From Bufo bufo (taxonomy: Eukaryota; Chordata; Amphibia; Anura; Bufonidae), in NCBI RefSeq assembly GCF_905171765.1, contig NC_053389.1:401622645-401686644 (forward strand): a stretch of 64,000 nucleotides of DNA, given 5' to 3'. Made by a program: the position numbers and the translations under genes. The notes under the pieces were generated by a model that was given only the letters and a program-made list of their open reading frames with translations, did not search any database and was not told where the DNA came from. This document shows positions 1 to 10,035 of the stretch, in pieces. Within the stretch, counting starts at the first letter, position 1. Every line of letters starts with the position of its first letter.

Positions 1-320
1 AACCTACCATTAGCCATCTGGCTCCAGGAGAAGTATATGGTAGGTTCAGCATGCATGTTGGTACTTGCATCCCTGGATCCGATGAAAGCTGTAATGGCAC
101 CGGACGGGGTTACAAGCAAAGTGTACTTGGCTTGCATGCTGACCTGCATTCCCTGGATTTTATGTGGCTGTCATGGCCCATGAACAGGTAGGAACAAGAG
201 TTAGGGACCACTCATGAGACAGCCTTGACGCGGTGAGTGGCTTACTATGCTTTGGCCAAAATATAAACCAATGTCTCATCCAGCATGGAGGGCAGAGTGC
301 TGGATGTAGTGTGCGATCAC

Positions 321-504
321 ATTTGCATTTTCCGTTTGTATATGTATTTCGCCATAGTGATGTGCACCTGCAGCAGGTTGTGCTGACCCAACCCCTTATT
401 TTTTTCTTTGTAGTATATATTGGAGGCGTGGCGATCTCCTTGGAGTCATTGCACACCTGACCAGTTAATCTGTCCTTGAGGCTGGTTTTAAAGTCAGTAT
501 AAAA
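321..504 (+). promoter_or_regulatory. Possible snRNA-type promoter within each satellite unit (octamer, PSE-like, TATA)
   Basis: Seen in unit 1: an octamer ATTTGCAT at 321-328, a weak PSE-like stretch TGACCAGTTAATCTGTCC at 458-475, and TATAAAA at 498-504. The next unit starts at 523, so the octamer is about 195-200 bp and the TATA about 25 bp upstream of it. Vertebrate type 3 RNA polymerase III snRNA promoters have a distal octamer near -200, a PSE near -60 and a TATA near -27, so the layout is similar. The gap from PSE-like block to TATA is 22 bp, slightly longer than usual, and the PSE match is poor. The module recurs every 522 bp. This is inference; no transcript is known. Confidence 0.3.
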
Positions 505-522
505 CTGAGTCTGCTTGTATAG

Positions 523-683
523 AACCTACCTTTAGCCATCTGGCTCCAGGAGAAGTATATGGTAGGTTCAGCATGCATGTTGGTACTTGCATCCCTGGAT
601 CCGATGAAAGCTGTAATGGCACCGGACGGGGTTACAAGCAAAGTGTACTTGGCTTGCATGCTGACCTGCATTCCCTGGATTTT
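523..683 (+). ncRNA. Hypothetical hairpin-rich small RNA, one per satellite unit
   Basis: This candidate segment runs from the unit boundary, about 25 bp after the TATA box, to a TTTT at 680-683 (158-161 in unit 1), which could terminate polymerase III. It would begin with a 10-bp stem enclosing a small AGCCA/TGGCT hairpin. A second 9-bp stem (CAGCATGCA with TGCATGCTG) would enclose the remaining 80 nt or so. In this unit the first stem has a mismatch at 531, which is paired in the other units. I compared it from memory with U1-U7, U11, U12, 7SK, 7SL, Y, 5S and U3 RNAs and found no match. The segment could simply be satellite DNA. Confidence 0.2.
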
Positions 684-3548
684 ATGTGGCTGTCATGGCC
701 CATGAACAGGTAGGAACAAGAGTTAGGGACCACTCATGAGACAGCCTTGACGCGGTGAGTGGCTTACTATGCTTTGGCCAAAATATAAACCAATGTCTCA
801 TCCAGCATGGAGGGCAGAGTGCTGGATGTAGTGTGCGATCACATTTGCATTTTCCGTTTGTATATGTATTTCGCCATAGTGATGTGCACCTGCAGCAGGT
901 TGTGCTGACCCAACCCCTTATTTTTTTCTTTGTAGTATATATTGGAGGCGTGGCGATCTCCTTGGAGTCATTGCACACCTGACCAGTTAATCTGTCCTTG
1001 AGGCTGGTTTTAAAGTCAGTATAAAACTGAGTCTGCTTGTATAGAACCTACCATTAGCCATCTGGCTCCAGGAGAAGTATATGGTAGGTTCAGCATGCAT
1101 GTTGGTACTTGCATCCCTGGATCCGATGAAAGCTGTAATGGCACCGGACGGGGTTACAAGCAAAGTGTACTTGGCTTGCATGCTGACCTGCATTCCCTGG
1201 ATTTTATGTGGCTGTCATGGCCCATGAACAGGTAGGAACAAGAGTTAGGGACCACTCATGAGACAGCCTTGACGCGGTGAGTGGCTTACTATGCTTTGGC
1301 CAAAATATAAACCAATGTCTCATCCAGCATGGAGGGCAGAGTGCTGGATGTAGTGTGCGATCACATTTGCATTTTCCGTTTGTATATGTATTTCGCCATA
1401 GTGATGTGCACCTGCAGCAGGTTGTGCTGACCCAACCCCTTATTTTTTTCTTTGTAGTATATATTGGAGGCGTGGCGATCTCCTTGGAGTCATTGCACAC
1501 CTGACCAGTTAATCTGTCCTTGAGGCTGGTTTTAAAGTCAGTATAAAACTGAGTCTGCTTGTATAGAACCTACCATTAGCCATCTGGCTCCAGGAGAAGT
1601 ATATGGTAGGTTCAGCATGCATGTTGGTACTTGCATCCCTGGATCCGATGAAAGCTGTAATGGCACCGGACGGGGTTACAAGCAAAGTGTACTTGGCTTG
1701 CATGCTGACCTGCATTCCCTGGATTTTATGTGGCTGTCATGGCCCATGAACAGGTAGGAACAAGAGTTAGGGACCACTCATGAGACAGCCTTGACGCGGT
1801 GAGTGGCTTACTATGCTTTGGCCAAAATATAAACCAATGTCTCATCCAGCATGGAGGGCAGAGTGCTGGATGTAGTGTGCGATCACATTTGCATTTTCCG
1901 TTTGTATATGTATTTCGCCATAGTGATGTGCACCTGCAGCAGGTTGTGCTGACCCAACCCCTTATTTTTTTCTTTGTAGTATATATTGGAGGCGTGGCGA
2001 TCTCCTTGGAGTCATTGCACACCTGACCAGTTAATCTGTCCTTGAGGCTGGTTTTAAAGTCAGTATAAAACTGAGTCTGCTTGTATAGAACCTACCATTA
2101 GCCATCTGGCTCCAGGAGAAGTATATGGTAGGTTCAGCATGCATGTTGGTACTTGCATCCCTGGATCCGATGAAAGCTGTAATGGCACCGGACGGGGTTA
2201 CAAGCAAAGTGTACTTGGCTTGCATGCTGACCTGCATTCCCTGGATTTTATGTGGCTGTCATGGCCCATGAACAGGTAGGAACAAGAGTTAGGGACCACT
2301 CATGAGACAGCCTTGACGCGGTGAGTGGCTTACTATGCTTTGGCCAAAATATAAACCAATGTCTCATCCAGCATGGAGGGCAGAGTGCTGGATGTAGTGT
2401 GCGATCACATTTGCATTTTCCGTTTGTATATGTATTTCGCCATAGTGATGTGCACCTGCAGCAGGTTGTGCTGACCCAACCCCTTATTTTTTTCTTTGTA
2501 GTATATATTGGAGGCGTGGCGATCTCCTTGGAGTCATTGCACACCTGACCAGTTAATCTGTCCTTGAGGCTGGTTTTAAAGTCAGTATAAAACTGAGTCT
2601 GCTTGTATAGAACCTACCATTAGCCATCTGGCTCCAGGAGAAGTATATGGTAGGTTCAGCATGCATGTTGGTACTTGCATCCCTGGATCCGATGAAAGCT
2701 GTAATGGCACCGGACGGGGTTACAAGCAAAGTGTACTTGGCTTGCATGCTGACCTGCATTCCCTGGATTTTATGTGGCTGTCATGGCCCATGAACAGGTA
2801 GGAACAAGAGTTAGGGACCACTCATGAGACAGCCTTGACGCGGTGAGTGGCTTACTATGCTTTGGCCAAAATATAAACCAATGTCTCATCCAGCATGGAG
2901 GGCAGAGTGCTGGATGTAGTGTGCGATCACATTTGCATTTTCCGTTTGTATATGTATTTCGCCATAGTGATGTGCACCTGCAGCAGGTTGTGCTGACCCA
3001 ACCCCTTATTTTTTTCTTTGTAGTATATATTGGAGGCGTGGCGATCTCCTTGGAGTCATTGCACACCTGACCAGTTAATCTGTCCTTGAGGCTGGTTTTA
3101 AAGTCAGTATAAAACTGAGTCTGCTTGTATAGAACCTACCATTAGCCATCTGGCTCCAGGAGAAGTATATGGTAGGTTCAGCATGCATGTTGGTACTTGC
3201 ATCCCTGGATCCGATGAAAGCTGTAATGGCACCGGACGGGGTTACAAGCAAAGTGTACTTGGCTTGCATGCTGACCTGCATTCCCTGGATTTTATGTGGC
3301 TGTCATGGCCCATGAACAGGTAGGAACAAGAGTTAGGGACCACTCATGAGACAGCCTTGACGCGGTGAGTGGCTTACTATGCTTTGGCCAAAATATAAAC
3401 CAATGTCTCATCCAGCATGGAGGGCAGAGTGCTGGATGTAGTGTGCGATCACATTTGCATTTTCCGTTTGTATATGTATTTCGCCATAGTGATGTGCACC
3501 TGCAGCAGGTTGTGCTGACCCAACCCCTTATTTTTTTCTTTGTAGTAT

Positions 3549-5147
3549 TTCATTATTGGTTGCACAAATGCGACCTGGTTTTAGTTATTGTTTTGTGTTC
3601 AAATTTTATTTGATTTTACTATTTCACAGTCAAAGAGTACTGACATGTTTCCAGATGTTCTTAAAAATGTGACATGCTGGGCCCTGACTCCCCCTGAGGC
3701 TGCTAATTATTATCATCTCCCTTTATTTGTTACTATGATAAATAGCAACTTTAACCCCCCCCCCCTCCCCCCCAATTAACTCCTCATGACAGATTTTAGA
3801 CTCTCATCCTTCAATGTGAAAGGATTAAGATTACCATCGAAAAGATCTCAGATCTTCTCCCTCTTATGGAAGGAGAATTGTTCAATCATCTTTCTTCAAA
3901 AAACCCACTATAAACAGGGGAAATATCCAGATCTATCCTACTCTAGATTCCCAGAATGGTATCACAGTGGTGCTGATAGAGCGGCCTCCAGGGGAGTCAG
4001 CATCGGCTTCCAAAAAAATTTCCCATTTCAGTATTCTTCCCATATTGCGGATACTGAGGGAAGATATCTTATCTTAAAGGGACTTATAGGCCACAAAATG
4101 TTTACCCTAGTAAATATTTATGCCCCTAACTATGATCAAGTCCCTGGGTTCTAGAGGTTCTTACAGAAATAGAAAACGTCAGAGAAGGAATAGTTATCAT
4201 GGCAGGAGATTTTAACATAGCCCTACACCCAACCACAGACACATCGTCCAAGAAATCCTCGATTTCAACCAAACTCTTGAAAAAAACAAAAAAGATATTG
4301 CATTCCATGGGTTTGATTGATGTATGGAGATGTATGAACCCCTCAGTTATTGATTACACTTTCTATTCTGCTCCTTCTCATTCCTATAGCAGGATTGACT
4401 ATATCTTTGTACCAAAAGACTTCCTTCACCAATCCTCAGACCCACAAATTGGAAACATCACCATCTCAGACCATTCTCCAGTTTCTGTAACTTCCATCTA
4501 CAATCTGGTTCTGGTAAGCCCTCCAATTGGCTCCTGATTCCCACGAAATGGCGTTCTACTGAAAACCCATCCATTGACCAATGGAAAAATAGAATCGATC
4601 AAATTTACCGATTAGAAGAACTATCTAACTGGGAGTTAGGCACCAGAAAGAAATTTCTCTTGACTTGGTCACCCTGGAGGAAATACAGAAACTTCTCCTA
4701 ATCAGATCCTCCCCAGAATCCAGTTTCTCCCCACCAATCTTGTAATTGCCTTAAGTAGATATATGATACAATTCAACTTCACTCTTCTTTAGAGATGTCT
4801 TATTGGAAAGGATTGGATGGGTCATTTCTAGCGCTGACCCTTCTTGGAGGACTAAGTAATTGAATTGAATAAACTTAAATGGGGAATAAATAATAGTATT
4901 TAGCTATCCACCCCGAGTCTCAAGAGAAGTATAGTACTAATGTCACTGTTGAACTGATGACTTATTGTTTAAACTTAAATGGGAATAGAAGATGTTTCTA
5001 CCCTATGCTATAATGTCTACTTTTCACGTTACACCCCCTGCTGCGCCAGGGAAAAATCAGATACTCTTAATACTGTAATGTACCCTTTTTTTCTGTTGAT
5101 TCATAATTCAAAAATCAATAAAAATTGTTTATAAAAAAAAATAAAAA
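3549..5147 (+). mobile_element. L1-clade LINE fragment, 5'-truncated and internally deleted
   Basis: The fragment starts where the satellite stops, runs through an ORF1-ORF2 spacer-like stretch with a C-rich tract (about 3755-3773), then the ORF2 endonuclease region, a piece of the ORF2 C-terminus, a 3' UTR and an A-rich tail (about 5133-5147) after AATAAAAATTG. No ORF1 and no reverse transcriptase are present. It abuts the satellite at its 5' end; I see no satellite beyond its 3' end. Confidence 0.85.
3786..4700 (+). pseudogene. L1 ORF2 remnant: APE-type endonuclease plus C-terminal scrap
   Basis: In intact L1, ORF2 encodes an AP-like endonuclease that nicks target DNA and a reverse transcriptase that copies L1 RNA from the nick. 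Here 3786-4154 encodes the endonuclease N-terminus, with the SFNVKGL motif, FLQKTH and NIYAPN. After a frame break, 4199-4537 continues with AGDFN, RIDYIF and the ISDHSPV motif. From about 4540 a short piece resembling the ORF2 C-terminus (RKKFLLTWSPW) follows directly, so the whole reverse transcriptase domain is missing. The catalytic glutamate normally seen as QETH is lysine here, which should abolish nicking even without the other lesions. The ATG at 3786 matches the position of the ORF2 start in the second L1 at 63820. It is a dead copy. Confidence 0.85.
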
Positions 5148-5582
5148 TACTTTTAAAATATGCAAATTACCTTGCTACCAGCAAGTAGGGCGGCTACTTG
5201 CTGGTAGCAGCTGCATCCTCCTATCCTAAAGACGCCCCCTCCGCATGTTGATTGACAGGGCCAGCAGACGGGATCTTTCTCTGCTGGCCCTGTTTGCATT
5301 CAAAATCTGGCGCCTGTGCTGTACCTGTCTTCAGTCGGCGCAGGCACACTGAGAGGCGGACGCTCGCTCGGCCGCTCCATCTTCAATGCGCTGCGCCGAT
5401 GACGTCACATCTGCGTCGGGTGATTTTGAATGCAAACAGGGCCAGCAGAGAAAGATCCTGTCCGCTGGCCCTGTCAATCAACATGCGGAGGGGGCGTCTT
5501 TAAGATTGGAGGATGCGACTGCTACCAGCAAGTAGACGCCCTACTTGCTGGTAGCAAGGTAATTAGCATATTTTAAAAGTAC
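5148..5582. mobile_element. Palindromic foldback/MITE with long inverted arms
   Basis: The ends TACTTTTAAAATATGC and GCATATTTTAAAAGTA are inverted repeats. The arms stay complementary through the block CTTGCTACCAGCAAGTA, a GC-rich segment near 5235-5300 and its partner near 5430-5500. Each arm has its own smaller hairpin (CTACCAGCAAGTA paired with TACTTGCTGGTAG). The centre (about 5320-5420) is GC-rich. There is no coding content. The element sits directly against the L1 tail. Confidence 0.8.
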
Positions 5583-5707
5583 GTTTTTAACAGAATCTGC
5601 TGAACCAAAATGATTAATTACAGTATGTATGCATAAATCGCAGTATAGGGATTATAAATAACTAAAAAAAATAAAAAATGTTTAGTGGGGTGACAGAAGC
5701 CCTTTAA
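5583..5707. repeat. End of a TTAA-type MITE
   Basis: The stretch ends in GGGTGACAGAAGCCCTTTAA, with TTAA at 5704-5707. This resembles the termini of TTAA-flanked MITEs common in amphibians (for example ...GACAGGTTCCCTTTAA). The matching other end is not visible, possibly because the palindrome at 5148-5582 is part of it or replaced it. Confidence 0.4.
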
Positions 5708-5844
5708 CTGTATTTTTTGTATATATATCTTTACAGCTACTACTATCTAACTGCAGATTTGCAGAAGCTGACACAGAGCCAGCACACACTGAAGACAGCT
5801 CAAGGTTTGATCAAACCTTTTATTATTTGAAGAATATAAACAAA

Positions 5845-6095
5845 ATGAAGAGACAAGCTACACTGTTTCATTTTTTCGATTCATCCAGAAAGAAAAAAGC
5901 AATACATTCTCAGGAATTGGACTTGTGTGTTAATGACATTAATAATAATGTTGTAGCTAACACTGAGAAGGATGCTGTACTTAATGAAAATACTATATAT
6001 GATATTGACCACGAAGTTGCAATTGACAATTGATATGCATGATATTGACAGTGTTGTTGGGAATGATGATGATACATTTTCAGATGTGTTAACAG
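5845..6095 (+). pseudogene. hAT-superfamily transposase-like gene, N-terminal part
   Basis: The frame opens at the ATG at 5845 with MKRQATLFHFFDSSRKKK, then an acidic, asparagine-rich stretch, a stop near 6031 and a further segment ending ...DVLTV at the insertion site. The N-terminus resembles the large family of domesticated or decayed hAT transposases in vertebrates (KIAA1586/ZNF862/ZBED-like), which often start with a short basic and aromatic motif. QATLFHFF fits the PCNA-interacting PIP-box pattern QxxLxxFF and is followed by basic residues. The gene continues at 13698. Removing the intervening insertions and one copy of the duplicated GTTAACAG restores the frame across the junction (DVLT|VEEAY). 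A pyrimidine-rich stretch ending in CAG lies near 5740, so this could be an internal exon. It is not functional. Confidence 0.7.
6088..6095. repeat. Left 8-bp target-site duplication of the 5.5-kb hAT element
   Basis: GTTAACAG lies immediately before TAGCAATGATCGAGC. The right copy is GTTAA at 11617-11621 plus CAG at 13698-13700; a later TAA-targeting MITE split it. Confidence 0.85.
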
Positions 6096-6181
6096 TAGCA
6101 ATGATCGAGCATGCTCGGCTAAATACTTGTTCGGCCCGAGCATCGCTAAGCTCGGCACATTGCGGTACTTGGCCGAGTACC

Positions 6182-7132
6182 TGTCACGGTGGGGAGTGGG
6201 GGAAAACCCCCACCGTGTGGTGTCAAAGGGTAAAAGGGGATCAGCCTGGCCAAAAGGAGTAATAAGGGAGCAGGTCACCTCCTACAGCTTCCCTAATCCT
6301 CTCTCTGACTCCTCACCGTATGAGCGGACCCCGATGGTAGGACGACTCATACTCAGGATTCCTAGAGACCCTAAGTCGCCCTGGTAATCCCTCACTAAGG
6401 ATCAGGGAAGAAACGACCTGTTCATCCCAGTAGAGGAACAGGAGTCTCTATCTGAGGCCAGGCTGCAAGGAGGGGGAACACATACAGCTAAAGAAGGTGG
6501 CAGGTAAGCGAAACCAATAACACACTTACCTGCCACAGATACACTGACTGGAACCCGTGCACTAGTGCTGCTGTCCACACCAACATTAAAGGACACAGCA
6601 CACCCCCCAAAGCACACAGGAACCCAGGACACCCATAGCTGCAATAAACATGAGACATGAGAATGTCTAGTAAACATGCTGGACACCAAATACCACCAGA
6701 CTTGTAACACCAAACTAGACATATAAACACCCTGAACATAACCCACTCCATACAAATAGGGACAGGAAGGGAAGGAGACACAAGGATACCATTGCTAAAC
6801 GACCTTGATGTCCAAGGTGGCCCTCAATGACTGGGCAGATGGAATAGCCACAGGAAGGAGCATACCTTACAGCCCAAAGCAAGGCTAGAGCACAACTAGT
6901 CAGGGAGTTAACCCTTACAGCACCAGACAGAGGGAGGCTACAACTAAAAGGGGAAGTGCACACACAAGCATACCAAACACGTAACCACCGGCAACAGCAT
7001 GCGTGGCAACCATGTCACGGCAATCACCCAGAAGGCCGAGACACTGCCACCGCATGCTCTCACAGCAACACACTGCCACGGGCAACCGCAAGTGTGGCAA
7101 CAGTGTCACAGCGTACACCATAGGCCGTGACA
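6182..7132. mobile_element. Probable solo LTR (TGTCACGG...CCGTGACA) with 5-bp TSD
   Basis: The element is 951 bp with TG...CA ends, an 8-bp inverted terminus and a perfect 5-bp duplication GTACC at 6177-6181 and 7133-7137. A 5-bp TSD with TG/CA ends fits a solo LTR of a Gypsy-like retrotransposon. The long inverted terminus leaves a TIR DNA element possible. The right part has GGCAAC/TGTCAC-rich degenerate short repeats. There is no coding content. Confidence 0.65.
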
Positions 7133-7288
7133 GTACCACATGTGCTCGAGCGCCATGCCCGAGTCTCTTCCCCGGCTGCTAAGCAGCCAATAAACGTGCA
7201 GGTAAGTACTGCCATCACTGTGATGCCAGTAGCCATGTTGGCTACTGGCATTACAGTGATTGGCTGGCCGGAACACATCATCGGGCTA

Positions 7289-7390
7289 TATAGCACCCGA
7301 TGATGCGGGTTCGGCTCATTGCGAGTCAGGGAGAGCTGCGCTTAGGAAGGGACAGATAGTGTAGGGAGTTTGTGATCGCATTTTATTGAA
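7289..7390 (+). promoter_or_regulatory. TATA-like region in element A
   Basis: GGGCTATATAGCACC is followed by GC-rich DNA and then the repeat-rich body. The position near the left end of the hAT element would suit a promoter for a long non-coding transcript. Only the TATA-like string is seen directly. Confidence 0.25.
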
Positions 7391-7529
7391 GTAAGTAACG
7401 TTTCAAAGACCCAAAAGTCCTTTTAAGGACTATTGTGTGTGGTTGGCAGCAATTTTGTTTAGCAAAGTAGTACTCAACTTTTTTTTTACATACTTTGCAA
7501 AATAGCAATTATTTTCTATATAGAGGGTG

Positions 7530-8080
7530 TCTGCAGTGACTTGTGACATCTGTGCAATACCTTCTGTGTGTCAGGGGCAGAGATAGGAAGAATATTAGTG
7601 AAAACAATAATTTTTTTCCCATAATCTATCCACATTTTTGCTGTAAACAGTGTCATCCGTGAGTTGTCAGATCTGCCCTGCAATACCTTGTGTTGTTGTC
7701 AGGGCCAGATATAGGGAAAAAATAATAATAGAGAAAACACAATTTTTTTTCCCATAATCTATCCACATTTTTGCTGTCAATGGTGTAATCCATGAATTGT
7801 GTGATCTGCGCTTGAATACATTGTGTGGTTGTCAGGGCCAGACATAGGGAAAAAATTATAATACAGAAAACACTATTTTCTTCCCATAATCTATACACAT
7901 TTTTGCTGTCAACGGTGCAATCCGTGAATTGTGTGATCTGCACTTTAATACATTGTGTGTTTTTTTTAGGGCCAGATATAGGGAAAAAATTATAATACAG
8001 AAAACACTATTTTCTTCCCATAATCTATACACATTTTTGCTGTCAACGGTGCAATCCGTGAATTGTGTGATCTGCGCTTC
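7530..8080. repeat. 133-bp tandem repeat, 4 copies, in element A
   Basis: The landmark CATAATCTAT occurs at about 7620, 7753, 7885 and 8019. Units share ACATTTTTGCTGTCAA and CAGGGCCAGATATAGGGAA. The last two units are the most similar, which suggests stepwise duplication. Confidence 0.9.
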
Positions 8081-8345
8081 ATCTAGTGTCCATATTCTGT
8101 GTGTTTCTGTGACATATACTGTCCTGCATCAGAAAACTGTGTCTTTAGGGCAAATTCCAAAAATATGGGCCTAATCTAGTGTCCATATTCTGTGTGTTTC
8201 TGTGACATATACTGTCCGGCATCAGAAAACTGTTTCTTTAGGGCAAATTCCAAAAATCTGGGCCTAATCTAGTGTCCATATTCTGTGTGTTTCTGTGACA
8301 TATACTGTCCTGCATCAGAAAACGGTGTCATTAGCAGACTGTAAA
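8081..8345. repeat. 93-bp tandem repeat, about 2.8 copies, in element A
   Basis: ATCTAGTGTCCATATTCTG occurs at 8081, 8173 and 8266, followed each time by GTGACATATACTGTCC and GGGCAAATTCC. The array directly follows the 133-bp array. Confidence 0.9.
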
Positions 8346-9014
8346 ACAATCTGCGCCACAACTTGTGACAAAACCATTATTATGAAGAAGGCGAGCACTA
8401 AGGGAGGGGGAAGTGGGCGTGATGCTGATGGTGCACGTAGAGGCCGTGGCCCTTGGCGCAAATTAAACTGTGCCTGCTGCCAGTGCACCAGAAAAAAAAA
8501 TAAACATCCACCGTACCCAGCTTTATGTCCAATTTAGCTGGGTGGCTTAGGGAACAACACTGTCCAAGTCGGACCAGTGTGAACAGTTAGTCGGTTGGAT
8601 TGCTGAAGATAATGCTTCCAGTCGGTTAAGCTCTTCCACCAAGTCCAGTCTCTTTAGCCAAGAGTCTGGAGAGAGGTCCTCGCATATAATGTTTTAGAGC
8701 GCCAGCTCAGCAGCAGTCTCTCGCCCCTAATGTTTTAGACTGTCAGCTCAGCAGCAGGCCATCGCATATAATGTTTTACAGGGTCAGCTCACCAGCAGGC
8801 CCGCACCTAAAATATTTTACTTGGTCAGCTCACCTGCAGGTCCGCAACTCAATGTTATTGAGGCCCTCCTTTATGTGATATACAGGTTGTATCGGAATGC
8901 CTCTTCATTGTAATTTTTGGCAGCACTTTATATACAAGTAAATATACAGGAAAGAGTGTTTTAATTCAATTTTTCCTATAAAATCGATTTTTTTTACCTT
9001 GGTTTTGTGCGTAA
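8346..9014. repeat. Element A body with about 50-bp CAGCTCA(G/C)CAGCAGG repeats
   Basis: A short glycine/arginine-rich frame starts at 8382 (MKKASTKGGGSG...), but it has no support beyond being open. Units of about 50 bp with TCAGCTCANCAGCAGG and ATGTTTTA lie at 8675-8860 and recur at 9880-10030. The segment from GAGGCCCTCCTTTATGT (about 8858) to about 9000 is repeated, diverged, at 11185-11330. Confidence 0.6.
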
Positions 9015-9849
9015 AACCTTAATTAGATTGTGGGCCTGGTGATCACTTTAAGCCCTTTTAAGCTGCAGCAGCATGGTGATAAAAATGAGTGGCAAGGTGA
9101 CATGGTGTGGAGTTGGCAGCATTAGGAGGCCACATAGTGGCACAATTATTGAATCTGGATAAAAGACTAAGGCCCCAGATTTCTTAGAAAGATGCAGATG
9201 GAAACAATCTGTGGAGCTGTATCACGGTCACCTGCAGATTAATGCAGACCAGGGCCGTAGCTATAGGGGAAGCAGGGGAGGCTGCAGCTTTGGGGCCCTG
9301 ACCCAGAAGGGGCCCATCCAGGAGGAGGAGGACTAAAGGATTTGGTCAGGGCCCCCTCAACAGTATTACACAATTAAATTAGATACAGTGACAGTATAGA
9401 CAATGTATAAAACTGATGGAACAGCTACCGGCCCTGGTTTGAGAAAGCGATCTTTACTAGCCACCGGAATGGGGGAAGCATAAAAAGAAGGGGTCGCTAA
9501 AAAAGTACTGTGGGATGGAGCCCCATTCAAAAATTTGCTATGGGGCCCAGTCAATTCTACCTATGCCACTGATGCTGCCCACAAAAGCAAGTTGGGTTTA
9601 TCGATTACAAAACCTTAATTAAATTGTGGGCCTGTTGATCAGTTTAAGGCCTTTTAAGCAGCATCATCAGCAGCATGGTGATAAAAATGAGTGGCAAGGT
9701 GACATGGTGTGGAGATGGCAGCATAAGGAGGCCACATAGTGACACAATGACTGAGTCTGGGTAAAAGACTAAGGCCACAGATTGCTTAGAAAGATGCAGA
9801 TGGAAACAATCTGTGGAGCTGTATCACCGTCACCTGCAGATTAATGCAG
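9015..9849. repeat. About 240-bp direct duplication split by a MITE
   Basis: 9015-9249 and 9605-9849 share AATGAGTGGCAAGGTGACAT, AAAGACTAAGGCC, TTAGAAAGATGCAGATGG and TGTGGAGCTGTATCAC, with about 10% visible differences. The MITE at 9250-9571 lies between the copies. Confidence 0.85.
9250..9571. mobile_element. Small hAT-type MITE (322 bp)
   Basis: Termini CAGGGCCGTAGCTATAG and CTACCTATGCCACTG are imperfect inverted repeats of the CAGTGGCRTA class. Flanks ATGCAGAC (9242-9249) and ATGCTGCC (9572-9579) match at 6 of 8 positions, consistent with a decayed 8-bp TSD. No coding content. Confidence 0.7.
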
Positions 9850-10035
9850 CCATCAAAATCAAGTTGGGTTTGTCGGTTCCACCTCAGCTCACCAGCAGGC
9901 CCGCACCTGAAATCTTTTATTGGTTCAGCTCACCTGCAGGCCCGCAACTCAAATCTTTTACCGGGTCAGTTCACATGCAGGCCCGCGACTAAAATCTTTT
10001 ACAGGGTCAGCTCACATGCAGGCCTGCAACGCATG

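Larger units (their letters stand above)
1..3548. repeat. 522-bp satellite array, about 6.8 units, truncated by window start
   Basis: Units begin at 1, 523, 1045, 1567, 2089, 2611 and 3133 and are almost identical. The only difference I noticed is A to T at 531 in unit 2. The last unit stops at about 3548, where the sequence changes to L1-derived DNA. Since position 1 is already inside a unit, the array continues to the left. Each unit holds several short perfect inverted repeats: AACCTACCAT (1-10) with 37-46, CAGCATGCA (47-55) with 133-141, and CATCCAGCA (277-285) with 298-306. Open frames of 68-98 codons recur in every unit on both strands, but they follow from the homogeneity and resemble no known protein. 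The near-identity implies recent amplification or strong homogenisation, as in satellite or multicopy RNA-gene arrays. Confidence 0.97.

Noticed and set aside
1..3548. CRISPR-like or rDNA-type array
   Set aside because: The whole 522-bp unit repeats without variable spacers, and no rRNA motif is present in it.
160..3613. Recurring 68-, 75- and 98-codon open frames in the satellite
   Set aside because: They occur on both strands in every unit purely because the units are identical; no domain, no start context and no codon pattern support them.
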